A stretch of 64,000 nucleotides of DNA from Amycolatopsis mediterranei (GCF_026017845.1 NZ_CP100416.1:1640857-1704856); one strand, 5' to 3'. Shown: positions 1 to 8,600, counted from the first letter of the stretch. Notes: generated by a model not told the origin, from the sequence alone. Program-made: numbers and translations.

Positions 1-108
1 GGAGGCATGAGGACATCCTTCCAGCAGAACCCCTGGTCCTGCTAACTCGGTGTCCACTACCCGGGGTGAACCTCACTCCTGATCTCGTACCCCAGCGGCA
101 GCGACATC

Positions 109-540
109 GTGTCGTCCGTTGCGTTTGCAGTGATCGCGGCGTCGGTGTGCTTCACGCCGGGGGCGGTGCTGTGGTGGATGCGCTACGAGTCGGTCCGGCG
201 CACCGGCTGGCGAGCCGTGACGGTCCAGGCGGTGATCGTGAGCGAACCGGCAGGGTGCCTCGCCGTCGCTCTCGCCGCGGTCCCCGGGCCATCGGTGGAT
301 CCCGAGCGGAAGCTCGACTACGTCGTCCGGTACCGCGACGGCGAAGGTGCTCGGCTGCGGGGTGGAGCCAGCTTGTGGCACCGCCCTCCGCTGTTGGCGT
401 TCGATCGCGCGCAGCCTGGGTGGGTCGGTGGCACGGGCCGCTCGTGCGTCGTCCTGTTCGCCGGCGGGGGCTGGGGTCCCCGCCGTCCGCGTGCTGTGCC
501 CGCGACGTTCCTCGCCGACCTTCCCGCACGCCCGCAGTAG
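109..540 (+). CDS. Possible small membrane protein (weak)
   Basis: A 143-residue reading frame from a GTG codon. Residues 1-25 are hydrophobic and could form one membrane segment; residues 85-95 (VVRYRDGEGARLRG) recall the extracytoplasmic part of DUF3592-type proteins, but the rest of that domain is not recognisable and the C-terminal third is low-complexity Arg/Pro/Gly. No convincing ribosome binding site is visible. It may be a decayed gene or a chance frame; I do not assign a function. Confidence 0.28.
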   Translation: MSSVAFAVIAASVCFTPGAVLWWMRYESVRRTGWRAVTVQAVIVSEPAGCLAVALAAVPGPSVDPERKLDYVVRYRDGEGARLRGGASLWHRPPLLAFDRAQPGWVGGTGRSCVVLFAGGGWGPRRPRAVPATFLADLPARPQ

Positions 541-934
541 CGGGCCGGGGCCACCGAGATCAGGGAGCGGGGTCGTGCCGCCGTCGTGGGAGCGAGGAGG
601 CGTAGGCCGGTGATGTGGAGTCCGATCAGCATCGGCAGGTGTGGATCGAACTGAAGCCGCCACCGTGTGGTCGTTACCGACCGACGGCGACGCCGACATC
701 CGCTCAGCAGCATGAGCGCGCGTCGGCCGAGAGGGTGAGGCACTGTTGAGGCACAATCGGGCCATGCCGTTGTTCGAGACTTTGTGACCGGGAGTACTCG
801 ACCGCCCGATTTGCGCAGCGGGCCTGTCCTTGTCCGGTGGGAAGCGGCCATTCGAGTGAGAACAGCCCATTGGAGTGTGAATCATTGTCCGAACGGTGAT
901 CTGATGTGGGACCGGCGAAACCGGCGGGGGCAGG
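541..934. other. Gene-free stretch upstream of the STAND gene
   Basis: No reading frame here looks coding on either strand. The only structure I see is the 15-bp direct repeat listed separately, 57-90 bp before the start of the STAND ATPase gene. Confidence 0.5.
848..881 (+). repeat. Imperfect 15-bp direct repeat, 19-bp period
   Basis: CCATTCGAGTGAGAA (848-862) and CCATTGGAGTGTGAA (867-881) match at 13 of 15 positions with start-to-start spacing of 19 bp. They lie just upstream of the STAND gene and could be paired binding sites for a regulator; this is inference from position only. Confidence 0.4.
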
Positions 935-937
935 GTG

Positions 938-3625
938 ATGACGAAATCGACGGCAGCGGTTCACCGTACGATCGTCGTGGTCGACGTCGAGGGGTTCGGC
1001 GCGTGGCAACGGACGAATCACCACCAGCTCGCGGTCCGGCGCGGGCTCTACAGCTGCCTGCGGACCTCCTTCGACCGAGCCGGCATCCCTTGGGAATCCT
1101 GTGAAACGGAAGACCGCGGTGACGGCGTCTTCGTCCTCGCGCCGCCGGAAGTGCCGAAAAGTCTCTTCGTGGAGTCACTTCCCGCCCGGGTGGTGGACGC
1201 ACTCGCGGAGCACAACCACCTGCACGGGCCCGAAGCCCGCATCAGGTTGCGGCTCGCGGTGCACGCAGGAGAAATCAACTACGACGACCACGGCGTCACA
1301 GCCGCGTCGGTGAACCTGACGTTTCGCCTCGCGAACTCGTCCGAGTTGAAGGCCGCGCTGGCAGGGTCGCGGGGCATACTCGCCCTCATCACGTCGAACT
1401 GGTTCTTCGACGAGGTGGTGCGGCACAGCATCGCCGCCAGGCCAGGCACTTACCGAAATGTGACTGTCTCAGCCAAAGAGACCGTCACTTCGGCGTGGAT
1501 CGCCCTGCCCGACAACCCCTACAGCGACATCGTCGACCCAGCGAGACAACCGAGTCCCGCAGCAGGCGCCGAACGCCCTGTGCTCCCTATACCCCGGCAT
1601 CTCCCGGCGAGCACCGCCCATTACACCGGCCGCCTCCCCGACATCGCCAAGCTCGACTCGTTGCTTGTCGAGCCCGGGGCGAGCGGGCCCGGCGAGACCA
1701 CGATATTCCTGATCGTCGGCGCTGCCGGTATGGGTAAGACCGCGCTGGCCGTTCACTGGGCACACGCGGTGAGAAGCCAATTCACCGACGGCGACATCTA
1801 CATCGATCTGCACGGCTACGACCCGGTCGCGCCCACACCGCTCGAGCAGATCCTGGAACGGGTGCTCAGAGCGCTGGGTGTCACCACCCGGAACATGCCG
1901 GCGGACCTCGAGGGACAGACGGCGCTCTACCGCTCACTGCTGGCCGACCGGCGTGTCCTGATCGTTCTCGACAACGCCGCCACACCAGAGCAAGTCCGCC
2001 CGTTGCTCCCCGGATCGGCCACGTGCCGGGTGCTCATCACCAGTCGCCACCGGATGTCCGGTCTGGTCGCCCGAGAGGGCGCCGCCCGGTTGACCCTCGA
2101 TCCGCTCCACCCGACGGAGGCGTACTCCCTCCTCGGGCAGATCGTCGGTGAAGACCGGGTCGCGGTCGAGGGTGCCGCGGCTGCCGAGATCACGCGCGCA
2201 TGCGCATACCTTCCGCTCGCGCTGCGCATCGCCGCCGAACGCGTCGCCGCGCACCCCAGACTCACCCTTGCCGAACTCGCTCGCCAGCTGTCCGGCGAAC
2301 GCGACCGGCTCGACCTGTTGGCCGCGGACGACGACGAGAGCACGGCGGTGCGCGTCGTGTTCTCCTGGTCCTATCGGGCGCTGCCGCCGGCCGTTTCCCA
2401 CGTGTTCCGCTTGCTCGGCTTGCACTCCGGCCCGGACATCTCGCTCCCGGCTGCCGCGGCGCTGACCAACCTCACCATCGAGCAAACTCAGCGCAATCTC
2501 GACGCTCTCGCCAGCGTGCATCTCGTGGAGGAGGTCGACCACAACCGCTACCGTCTCCACGACCTGCTTCGGTTGTACGCTGCGGAACGCGCCGGCGAGG
2601 ACGAAACCGAAGCCGACCGCAGTGACGCCAAACTGCGTCTGCTGACCTGGTACCTGCATTCCGCCGACGCCGCCGACCGTCAACTCGCACCACGTCGGCG
2701 ACATGCCCCGCTCGGCGAACCACCCGTCGGCTGCCGTCCTCTGACCTTCGAAACCCAGGGGCGCGCTTGGCAATGGTGCGAGGCGGAACGCCTCAACCTC
2801 GTCGCCGCGACTCGACAGGCCTCGGCCGAGGCGCACCTGGACATCGCTTGGCAACTCCCGACCGCGTTGTGGGGCTATTTCACCCTGCGGACTCCCTGGG
2901 TCGACTGGATCAGCGCCTACCGTATCGGGCTCGCCGCGGCCGAGCAGCAGGCCGACCGGAGCGGATACGCTTGGCTGCTCGCGGGTCTGGGAATCGCGTA
3001 CCGCAACCTCCGCCGGTACGACGATGCGATCGACAGCTTCGAGCGCGCACTCGATGTCTGGCGCGAACTGGGCGACCGTTACGCCGAGGCGTGGACCCTG
3101 GGAAGTCTGAGCATCGCCCTGTGGGAGCTGGAGAGGTTCGCCGATGCCTTGGCCCGTTCCCAGGAGGCTCTCACCTTGTTTCGCACAGTGGACAGCCCGT
3201 ACGGCGAGAGCCAGGCCCTGCACTGCTTCGGCGACGCCTGCCGCGGTCTCGGACGGTACGTCGAGGCGATTGACTATCTCCAACAGGCACTGCACTTGCG
3301 ACGGGGGAGCGGCGACCCGGGCGGTGAATCCCAGATCCTCAAAAGCCTCGGGGACACCTACCGGGACCTCGACGAACTCGACAAGGCCGAAGAGCATTAC
3401 CGGCAGGCGCTCGGGATGTGGCGTGAGGTCGGCGACCGCTGGAGCGAAGCGAGGAGCCTCACGGCGATCGGTGACATAGCGAAGATCCTCGGCAACCTCG
3501 ACACGGCGGTTGAATGCTGGCGTCAGGCACTTGAGATCTGCGAGGAACTCGGTGCCCCACAGACCGCGGAGATCGACGCCCGGCTGAAACACGCGGCAAA
3601 CGCATCTTCAGACAAGAGGCAATGA
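938..3625 (+). CDS. STAND NTPase: class III cyclase-like domain, NB-ARC, TPR repeats
   Basis: About 895 residues. The first ~190 residues resemble a class III nucleotidyl cyclase core: an Asp in VVDVEGF near residue 16 and RGDGVFVLA near residue 62 occupy the places of the two metal-binding aspartates, while the usual substrate-specifying residues are not obvious. Next comes an NB-ARC ATPase with Walker A GAAGMGKT (about residue 260), Walker B VLIVLDNA and a winged-helix end carrying RLHDLLR (MHD-like). The C-terminal ~240 residues are tandem TPRs (several copies of YxEAxxxxxxAL). ATG at 938 is preferred to GTG at 935 because GGGGG ends 7 nt before it. STAND proteins act as signal-dependent molecular switches in regulation, cell death and antiphage defence; which applies here is not shown. 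A hairpin follows the stop, and the gene sits just outside the island's distal att site. Confidence 0.85.
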   Translation: MTKSTAAVHRTIVVVDVEGFGAWQRTNHHQLAVRRGLYSCLRTSFDRAGIPWESCETEDRGDGVFVLAPPEVPKSLFVESLPARVVDALAEHNHLHGPEARIRLRLAVHAGEINYDDHGVTAASVNLTFRLANSSELKAALAGSRGILALITSNWFFDEVVRHSIAARPGTYRNVTVSAKETVTSAWIALPDNPYSDIVDPARQPSPAAGAERPVLPIPRHLPASTAHYTGRLPDIAKLDSLLVEPGASGPGETTIFLIVGAAGMGKTALAVHWAHAVRSQFTDGDIYIDLHGYDPVAPTPLEQILERVLRALGVTTRNMPADLEGQTALYRSLLADRRVLIVLDNAATPEQVRPLLPGSATCRVLITSRHRMSGLVAREGAARLTLDPLHPTEAYSLLGQIVGEDRVAVEGAAAAEITRACAYLPLALRIAAERVAAHPRLTLAELARQLSGERDRLDLLAADDDESTAVRVVFSWSYRALPPAVSHVFRLLGLHSGPDISLPAAAALTNLTIEQTQRNLDALASVHLVEEVDHNRYRLHDLLRLYAAERAGEDETEADRSDAKLRLLTWYLHSADAADRQLAPRRRHAPLGEPPVGCRPLTFETQGRAWQWCEAERLNLVAATRQASAEAHLDIAWQLPTALWGYFTLRTPWVDWISAYRIGLAAAEQQADRSGYAWLLAGLGIAYRNLRRYDDAIDSFERALDVWRELGDRYAEAWTLGSLSIALWELERFADALARSQEALTLFRTVDSPYGESQALHCFGDACRGLGRYVEAIDYLQQALHLRRGSGDPGGESQILKSLGDTYRDLDELDKAEEHYRQALGMWREVGDRWSEARSLTAIGDIAKILGNLDTAVECWRQALEICEELGAPQTAEIDARLKHAANASSDKRQ

Positions 3626-3655
3626 ACTGACGAACCGGTCGTGTGGTTCGTCAGT
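3626..3655. terminator. Inverted repeat after the STAND gene
   Basis: ACTGACGAACC (3626-3636) pairs perfectly with GGTTCGTCAGT (3645-3655), an 11-bp stem with an 8-nt loop starting directly after the stop codon. There is no T-run on the plus strand; it may terminate in both directions, including readthrough past the tRNA remnant on the minus strand. Confidence 0.55.
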
Positions 3656-3663
3656 GCGCGAAG

Positions 3664-3704
3664 TAAGGGGACTCGAACCCCTGACCCCCTCATTGCCAGT
3701 GAGG
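3664..3704 (-). repeat. Distal attachment-site copy: tRNA-Ala 3' fragment
   Basis: These 41 bp match 18347-18387 at 40 positions (mismatch at 3693) in the same orientation. They correspond to tRNA-Ala nucleotides 27-67: anticodon arm, variable loop, T arm and start of the acceptor strand. The 5' half of a tRNA is missing and the last acceptor bases no longer match, so this is not a functional tRNA gene. It is what a tyrosine recombinase leaves at the far end of an element inserted into a tRNA 3' end. Confidence 0.85.
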
Positions 3705-4117
3705 GTCGATCATCGTCCTGACCTGCGGTGATAGAGAATCGCCTAGTGAAATGATGGGCTTGACCGCCGTTGCTTGCAACGGTGTGTTGTTGAGTGCGGT
3801 TGTGACAGGGGGTTTGCCCCAGCTGCGTCCCAGCGAAAATTGGTGAGAGGAATGGCCGCGCTCGTCCGGACATCCAGTGCGGCCGACAGACGAGTCATGC
3901 CTGGATCCAGGCGAGCAACGTCGGACCCGGCTGAGTCGAGTAGCCGGAGCCCGCAGCCAAGCGGCGTCAGGTGTACGGCCCGCGCGCAGGCTGAGTTGTC
4001 GCTGAGCGTGGTCCGCCGGGATGCGCGCCGGCCGCCGCTCGAGGCCATGGCCACTGTCGAGCCTGGGAGCATCGCTCCTTGGGTGGCGGCTCGGCTGCAC
4101 ATCATGAAGAGCCAGGG
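3705..4117. other. Gene-free island end with possible integrase arm site
   Basis: Frames on both strands are low-complexity and match no family I know. TTTGCCCCAGCT at 3813-3824 recurs exactly at 18224-18235 near the other att copy, in the same orientation, which suggests an integrase arm-type site or a remnant of an older element end. Confidence 0.4.
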
Positions 4118-4152
4118 TTGACAGTTGTAGACTACAACTCAATACTGGTGAC
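4118..4152 (+). promoter_or_regulatory. MarR promoter with palindromic operator; leaderless start
   Basis: TTGACA (4118-4123), a 17-bp spacer and AATACT (4141-4146) form a near-consensus promoter. The perfect inverted repeat AGTTGTAG-A-CTACAACT (4123-4139) fills the spacer, so a bound repressor would block RNA polymerase. The predicted transcription start, about 7 nt after the -10, is the A of the ATG at 4153, predicting a leaderless mRNA; no Shine-Dalgarno sequence is present. Autoregulation by the MarR protein encoded immediately downstream is the natural reading. Confidence 0.75.
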
Positions 4153-4575
4153 ATGGCCGCTCGGAACCAACTCGTCGACGCGCTGCACGAGGCGATCATC
4201 TTGTTCTCCCGCAACACGCGGGTGCGGGCGAACCAGATGTACGACGGGATGTCCTTCGTCGCGTACTCGGTGCTGTCCTATGTCGGAGGACGTCGGGATG
4301 CCACCGCATCGGGCCTGGCTGACTCCTACCACCTGGAGAAGTCCACGGTCAGTCGTCAGCTGTCCGAGTTGGAGGCCGCGGGCCTGCTGCGACGGTCCGC
4401 GAACACCGACCAACCCCGCACCAAGCGGTTGGAGTTGACCGCGGAAGGTCGACGTCGATTGCTCGATATTCGCGCTCATCAGCGAAATGGCCTCCAGGAG
4501 CGCCTCAGCTCCTGGTCCGATGAGGACGTCACCCGATTCGCTGAGCTCTTCGGTCGTTTCGTCCACGACCTCTGA
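4153..4575 (+). CDS. MarR-family transcriptional regulator
   Basis: 140 residues, the usual MarR length. The winged-helix core is clear: SGLADSYHLEKSTVSRQLSEL is the recognition region, followed by an RSANTDQPRTKRLELTAEG wing. MarR proteins bind palindromic operators as dimers and are usually released by small phenolic or lipophilic ligands. The operator in its own promoter indicates autoregulation. The oxygenase gene starts 39 bp downstream on the same strand and is probably co-transcribed, so the regulator likely controls that enzyme in response to its substrate or product (inference). Confidence 0.88.
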   Translation: MAARNQLVDALHEAIILFSRNTRVRANQMYDGMSFVAYSVLSYVGGRRDATASGLADSYHLEKSTVSRQLSELEAAGLLRRSANTDQPRTKRLELTAEGRRRLLDIRAHQRNGLQERLSSWSDEDVTRFAELFGRFVHDL

Positions 4576-4614
4576 CCTTCGAGCGTTCCATCACCCACGC
4601 AAGGGAGCGTTGTC

Positions 4615-6177
4615 ATGCCGCAGCCCGATCTTCGTCGTGCCCTCATTGAGGAGGAGCAGCGGATCGACGCCGAGATGGATCTCGAGGCGCACAATGCCAA
4701 GAGCCCCTACAACGTTGCCGGGTACCGGCCGGTGCGCAGGGAGCTGTCGCACTCACCGGTCCGCATCAGCGGCACTCTGCCGGCCGACCTCGACGGCGCG
4801 TACCTCCGCAACGGCACCAACACGCAGTTCGACGACTCCAAGGTCCGCCTGCACGCGTTCTCCGGCGCCGGCATGATCCATGAAATCCAGATCCGGGACG
4901 GCGCGGCCACCTACTCCAACTTCTACGTTCGCACGCCGCGGTTCGAAGCCGACCGCGCAGCGGGACGCGAGGTCTACGCCGAGTTCTCCGATCTGGTGGC
5001 CGGAAGGCCGGGTGCGCAGAGGTTGGAGCTGGTCGAGAAGAAGATCGAAGCCGGCATGGTGCCGCCGCTCGACCCGTTCGAACGCACCCCCGGCTCCACC
5101 TCGATCCGCTACCACCACGGCCGGCTCTACTGCCTGCAGGAGACCGGCTACGCGTTCGTGCTCAACACTCAGGTCGATGCCGATGGCCGGCTCGTGCTCG
5201 ACGGCACCGGCACCCTGGAGACATGGGACGGCGAGTGGGAAGGCCCGTTCTCGGCCCACCCACGAATCGACCCGGACAGCCACGACGTCTACAACATCAG
5301 CGTGGAGCGTTCCGGCCGGATCATCGCGGGCCAGATCCATGAGGGTGAGCTCGTCGCCCAGGCCGAGGTACACCATCAGACCTCCGAGACCGGCTCGATG
5401 GGCTGGCTGCACGACTTCTTCCTCACGGCCGGTCATCTGGTGTTCCCCGACATCTCGGTCCGAGTTGCGCCCACTGGACTCACCGGCCCCGACGGCAGCC
5501 TGTTTCACCACGACGGCGAGTACCGGATGCGCTGGGGAGTGGTTCCCCGCGTCATCGACGAGAACGTGGGCGTCCAGTGGTTCGAGACGGACCACGTCGG
5601 CACCATCTGGCACGTCATCAACGGCTGGGAACAGACCGGGGAGGACGGTCACGCCCAGATCGTGCTGCACTCGCCCGTGTTCGCCGGCTATCCGGCCGGC
5701 ATCCCGATCCACACCCCCGAGGAGCCCCCGGCTCAGGTCAAGACCTGGGTACTGGATCTCGACACCGGCAAGGTCGTCGACGACCGCCTTCTGCTCGACC
5801 ACGGCTACGAGCGACCCAGCCTGAACCTGGACTACGTCGGCCGTCCCAGCCGCTACTGCTACCTGCTCGACGAGCACGGCGACGGATACATGGGGAAAGG
5901 CGTGCTGAAGTACGACCTCATCGACGAGAAGGAAGTCGCTTACCTCGACTACGGCGACATGTATGGCGGCGAGGCTCTGTTCGTTCCGCGTAGCGGCTCG
6001 ACCGAGGAGGACGACGGATACCTTCTCGACCTGCTCATGGCCGCCGAGAGAGCCGAACTGATCATCATCGACGCTCGGACGATGATCGAGCTCGCTCGCC
6101 TGCACCTGCCCCAACGGGTGCCGTTCGGAGTGCACGCCACCTGGCTGACCACCGAAGAGATCGCCCGGCTGGCTTAG
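4615..6177 (+). CDS. Carotenoid-cleavage-oxygenase family enzyme
   Basis: 520 residues, full length for the RPE65/lignostilbene dioxygenase family, seven-bladed propeller enzymes that use non-haem Fe(II) and O2 to cleave an alkene bond. The four iron-ligand histidines are in family-typical contexts: H215 (FSAHPRIDP), H266 (WLHDFFLT), H333 (TIWHVINGWE) and H507 (FGVHATW). No signal peptide, so cytoplasmic. The ATG follows AAGGGAG. It lies behind an autoregulated MarR gene, which fits an inducible catabolic enzyme. The sequence does not tell whether the substrate is a carotenoid, an apocarotenoid or a stilbene. Confidence 0.92.
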   Translation: MPQPDLRRALIEEEQRIDAEMDLEAHNAKSPYNVAGYRPVRRELSHSPVRISGTLPADLDGAYLRNGTNTQFDDSKVRLHAFSGAGMIHEIQIRDGAATYSNFYVRTPRFEADRAAGREVYAEFSDLVAGRPGAQRLELVEKKIEAGMVPPLDPFERTPGSTSIRYHHGRLYCLQETGYAFVLNTQVDADGRLVLDGTGTLETWDGEWEGPFSAHPRIDPDSHDVYNISVERSGRIIAGQIHEGELVAQAEVHHQTSETGSMGWLHDFFLTAGHLVFPDISVRVAPTGLTGPDGSLFHHDGEYRMRWGVVPRVIDENVGVQWFETDHVGTIWHVINGWEQTGEDGHAQIVLHSPVFAGYPAGIPIHTPEEPPAQVKTWVLDLDTGKVVDDRLLLDHGYERPSLNLDYVGRPSRYCYLLDEHGDGYMGKGVLKYDLIDEKEVAYLDYGDMYGGEALFVPRSGSTEEDDGYLLDLLMAAERAELIIIDARTMIELARLHLPQRVPFGVHATWLTTEEIARLA

Positions 6178-6184
6178 GCCGTCC

Positions 6185-6540
6185 GCGGTCGCCGTGCCGG
6201 CGGGCGCGGTGTAGACGGTCAGGTGCAGGCCGGGGTCGGCAGGCAGCTCCATCGACTCGACGTCCAGGTCGAGCCGGCCCACTACCGGCTGGTGCACACG
6301 CTTGCGTGCCGGTGGAGCCGAACGTCCTGAGATGCCCACCGCTGCCGATTGCGGCCGGCTTCCATGCGTGCCGGCGCGGCTGCTGCGCTCCATGCGCACG
6401 TAGTAGTCGACCGATACCCCTGCTGGTAGAGCTACCTCTTCGCGACGCAGGCCTTTGACCGGCGGTTGCCGCCGTAGGCGGGCAGCCTGGCCCGCTCGGG
6501 CGTGATCCGCGCGCGACTTCGCATGGATGCCCGAACCCAC
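6185..6540 (-). pseudogene. Decayed XRE/MmyB-type regulator
   Basis: On the minus strand, 6410-6540 encodes LRREEVALPAGVSVDYYVRMER, the diagnostic helix-turn-helix segment of actinobacterial XRE regulators with an MmyB-like ligand domain. About 6185-6310 then encodes VGRLDLDVESMELPADPGLHLTVYTAPAGT, the normal C-terminal end of that family. The central ~130 residues are missing or scrambled and no proper stop follows, the frame running on antisense through the oxygenase gene. It is a deletion remnant. Confidence 0.7.
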
Positions 6541-6583
6541 GACGAACGGAATGGCTGACCGATGCGTTCAGGGTGACGTTCCC

Positions 6584-7120
6584 TCATTTGTCCGTAGTGG
6601 ACGTCCGGGTGTGGTCGGCGACGGTATCGAACGGCACCCCGTCGAGGCAGGGATCGTTCGGGTCGATGGCACGGACGACGCGGCGGCTGATGTCGCGTAG
6701 CTGACGCTGTTGGGTGTTGGTGAGGGTGTCGAACACGAGCCGCCGTACTTCGGCGACGTGTCCCGGTGCCGTGGCGACGACTTTGTCCCAGCCGGTGTCG
6801 GTCAGGATCGCCAGGGTGAAGCGCCCGTCGGTGGGATCGGGGGCGCGGCGGACCCAGCCGCGTTTCTCCAGCCGGGCGACGACCTGCGACAACCGCGCCA
6901 GTGAGCCCTCGGCGAAGGCGGCGAGCACGCTCATCCGCAGCGTGTGCTCGGGTGTCATCGACAGGCCGGCGAGTACCTGGTACTCGAAGTGGCTGATCTG
7001 CGCGTCGCGCTGGAGCTGTGCGTCGATGGCCACCGGGAGCCGTGCGAGCATCCCGGTCAGGGTGAGCCAGGTCTGCAGCTGCTCTTCGTCGAGCCAGCGC
7101 GGCTCCGCAACATCACTCAT
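6584..7120 (-). CDS. MarR-family transcriptional regulator
   Basis: 178 residues from the ATG at 7120, which follows CGGGGGC; the frame is open further upstream, but that would run into the operator region. The winged helix is visible: FAEGSLARLSQVVARLEKRG then RAPDPTDGRFTLAILTDTGW, with the DxRx wing of MarR proteins. It is divergent from the DoxX/oxidoreductase genes, and two inverted repeats lie in the shared promoter region. Likely role: repressor of the 7.2-10.0 kb genes and of itself, released by a redox-active or aromatic ligand (inference from family and context). Confidence 0.88.
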   Translation of the reverse strand: MSDVAEPRWLDEEQLQTWLTLTGMLARLPVAIDAQLQRDAQISHFEYQVLAGLSMTPEHTLRMSVLAAFAEGSLARLSQVVARLEKRGWVRRAPDPTDGRFTLAILTDTGWDKVVATAPGHVAEVRRLVFDTLTNTQQRQLRDISRRVVRAIDPNDPCLDGVPFDTVADHTRTSTTDK

Positions 7121-7150
7121 GCCCCCGAGGATAACTCGCCTGTGACCAAA

Positions 7151-7207
7151 GATGACTTGCATCTTTAAGTCATCGCGGCCTAGTGTCACTTAAAGCATTA
7201 AGTCATC
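7151..7207. promoter_or_regulatory. Two MarR-type operators in divergent promoter region
   Basis: GATGACTT (7151-7158) and AAGTCATC (7167-7174) form a perfect 8-8-8 inverted repeat. A second element, ACTTAA-AGCA-TTAAGT (7188-7203), shares the half-site and is followed by TCATC. Both sit between the divergent MarR and DoxX genes, where one dimer could repress each direction. Confidence 0.65.
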
Positions 7208-7225
7208 GAGTGGCCGGAGGGCCTT

Positions 7226-7606
7226 GTGAACATCGTCTTGTGGATCATCGCCGGTCTGCTCGCCGCCGCTTTCGCCGCTGCTGGTGCGATGAAGCTGACG
7301 CAGCCGAAAGAGAAGCTCGCCGCGTCCGGCATGGCCTGGACCGAGGACGTCAGCCCCGGCCTGGTCAAGCTGATCGGCGGCCTGGAGGTCCTCGCCGCGA
7401 TCGGCCTGATCCTGCCCGCCGTGCTCGACATCGCCCCCGTCCTGGTGCCGTTCGCCGCACTCGGCCTCGTCCTGATCATGATCGGCGCGATCGTGACCCA
7501 CGCCCGTCGCAAGGAGACCCAGGCCATCGGCATCAACGTGGTCCTGCTGCTGCTCGCCGCCGTCGTCGTCTGGGGCCGGTTCGGCCCGTACTCCTTCGGC
7601 TCCTGA
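7226..7606 (+). CDS. DoxX-like membrane protein
   Basis: 126 residues from a GTG preceded by GGCCGGAGGG. Four hydrophobic segments (about 3-22, 48-68, 72-90, 98-118) and the early AAAGAMKLTQP motif match the DoxX-like family. The function of these proteins is uncertain; several are induced with oxidative- or thiol-stress genes. Here it leads a probable unit of DoxX, oxidoreductase, DUF6069 and dioxygenase under the divergent MarR regulator. Confidence 0.82.
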   Translation: MNIVLWIIAGLLAAAFAAAGAMKLTQPKEKLAASGMAWTEDVSPGLVKLIGGLEVLAAIGLILPAVLDIAPVLVPFAALGLVLIMIGAIVTHARRKETQAIGINVVLLLLAAVVVWGRFGPYSFGS

Positions 7607-7658
7607 GCTGACATGTCACATCCGGCCATCCCGTAACGCCACATTCAAGGAGCACCTC

Positions 7659-8600
7659 ATGCGCGCAATTCACGTCCCGGCCGCCGGCGAGCAGCCGCAG
7701 GTCGGTGACCTGCCCGTCCCCGCTGTTGCCGACGGCTCCGTGCTGATCCGGGTCAAGGCCGCTGCGCTGAACCCGGTCGACAACGCCATCGCCGCCGGCT
7801 ACCTCGCCGGCATGCTGCCGCACGAGTACCCGCTGGTGCTCGGCCGTGACGCCGCCGGTGTCGTGGAGGCCGTCGGCGCCGGTGTCGAGCACGTCAAGCC
7901 GGGCGACGAGGTGTTCGGCCACGTGCTGCTCGCACCGCCGGTGCAGGCCGGCACCCTCGCCGAGTACGCCGTCCTGCCCGCTGCCGCGGTCGCGATCAAG
8001 CCCGCCGCCCTCTCGTTCGTCGAGGCTGCCGCGCTGCCGCTGGCCGCCGCGGCCGCCGTGCAGGCTGTCGACGCCATCGAGGCGAAGCCCGGGCAGACCG
8101 TTCTGGTCAACGGCGCGTCCGGCGGCGTCGGCTCCTACGCCGTGCAGTTGCTGGCCGCCGGCGGGGTCACCGTCATCGCCACCGGCAGCGACACCGGCCG
8201 GCTCACCGGTCTCGGCGCGACCACGGTGGTGGACCGGGCGGCCGGACCGATCGCCGAGCAGGTTCTCGCCGCCTACCCCGGCGGCGTCGACGCCGTGGTC
8301 AACCTGTTCGGGCACAGCGCCGATGACATCCCGCTCGCCGCCGTGCGCCGCGGCGGCAAGGTATCCGCCCTCACCCAGGTGCCCGAGGCCGACGCCGGTA
8401 CCGCCGCGGGCGTCACCGTGACCCCGATCATGGCCGCGGCCGTCCGGGAAGTCACCGGACCGCTCGCCGAGCAGGCCGCCGCCGGCACCCTCAAGGTCGA
8501 CGTCGGCTCGGTCATCACCCTCGACCAGGCCCTCGACGGGCTCGCCACCATCGCCGCCGGACACGCCAAGGGTAAGACCGTCGTCACTCTCGACAACTGA
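7659..8600 (+). CDS. NADP-dependent quinone-reductase-like oxidoreductase (MDR family)
   Basis: 313 residues, zinc-independent medium-chain dehydrogenase/reductase. An N-terminal GroES-like domain (ALNPVDNAIAAGYL, LGRDAAGVVEAVG) precedes a Rossmann fold with NGASGGVGSYAVQLL (about residues 150-164). The structural and catalytic zinc cysteines are absent, as in the quinone oxidoreductase branch. It probably reduces quinones or enones with NADPH in the cytoplasm. The company of a DoxX gene and a MarR regulator suggests an electrophile or quinone stress unit. A strong hairpin follows. Confidence 0.88.
   Translation: MRAIHVPAAGEQPQVGDLPVPAVADGSVLIRVKAAALNPVDNAIAAGYLAGMLPHEYPLVLGRDAAGVVEAVGAGVEHVKPGDEVFGHVLLAPPVQAGTLAEYAVLPAAAVAIKPAALSFVEAAALPLAAAAAVQAVDAIEAKPGQTVLVNGASGGVGSYAVQLLAAGGVTVIATGSDTGRLTGLGATTVVDRAAGPIAEQVLAAYPGGVDAVVNLFGHSADDIPLAAVRRGGKVSALTQVPEADAGTAAGVTVTPIMAAAVREVTGPLAEQAAAGTLKVDVGSVITLDQALDGLATIAAGHAKGKTVVTLDN

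Noticed and set aside
7..45. 12-codon ORF with GGAGG directly before its ATG
   Set aside because: Spacing of one base is too short for a ribosome binding site and there is no downstream gene in a leader position.
3690..4217. Minus-strand frame across the distal att site and MarR promoter
   Set aside because: Low-complexity, no domain; overlaps a well-supported promoter.
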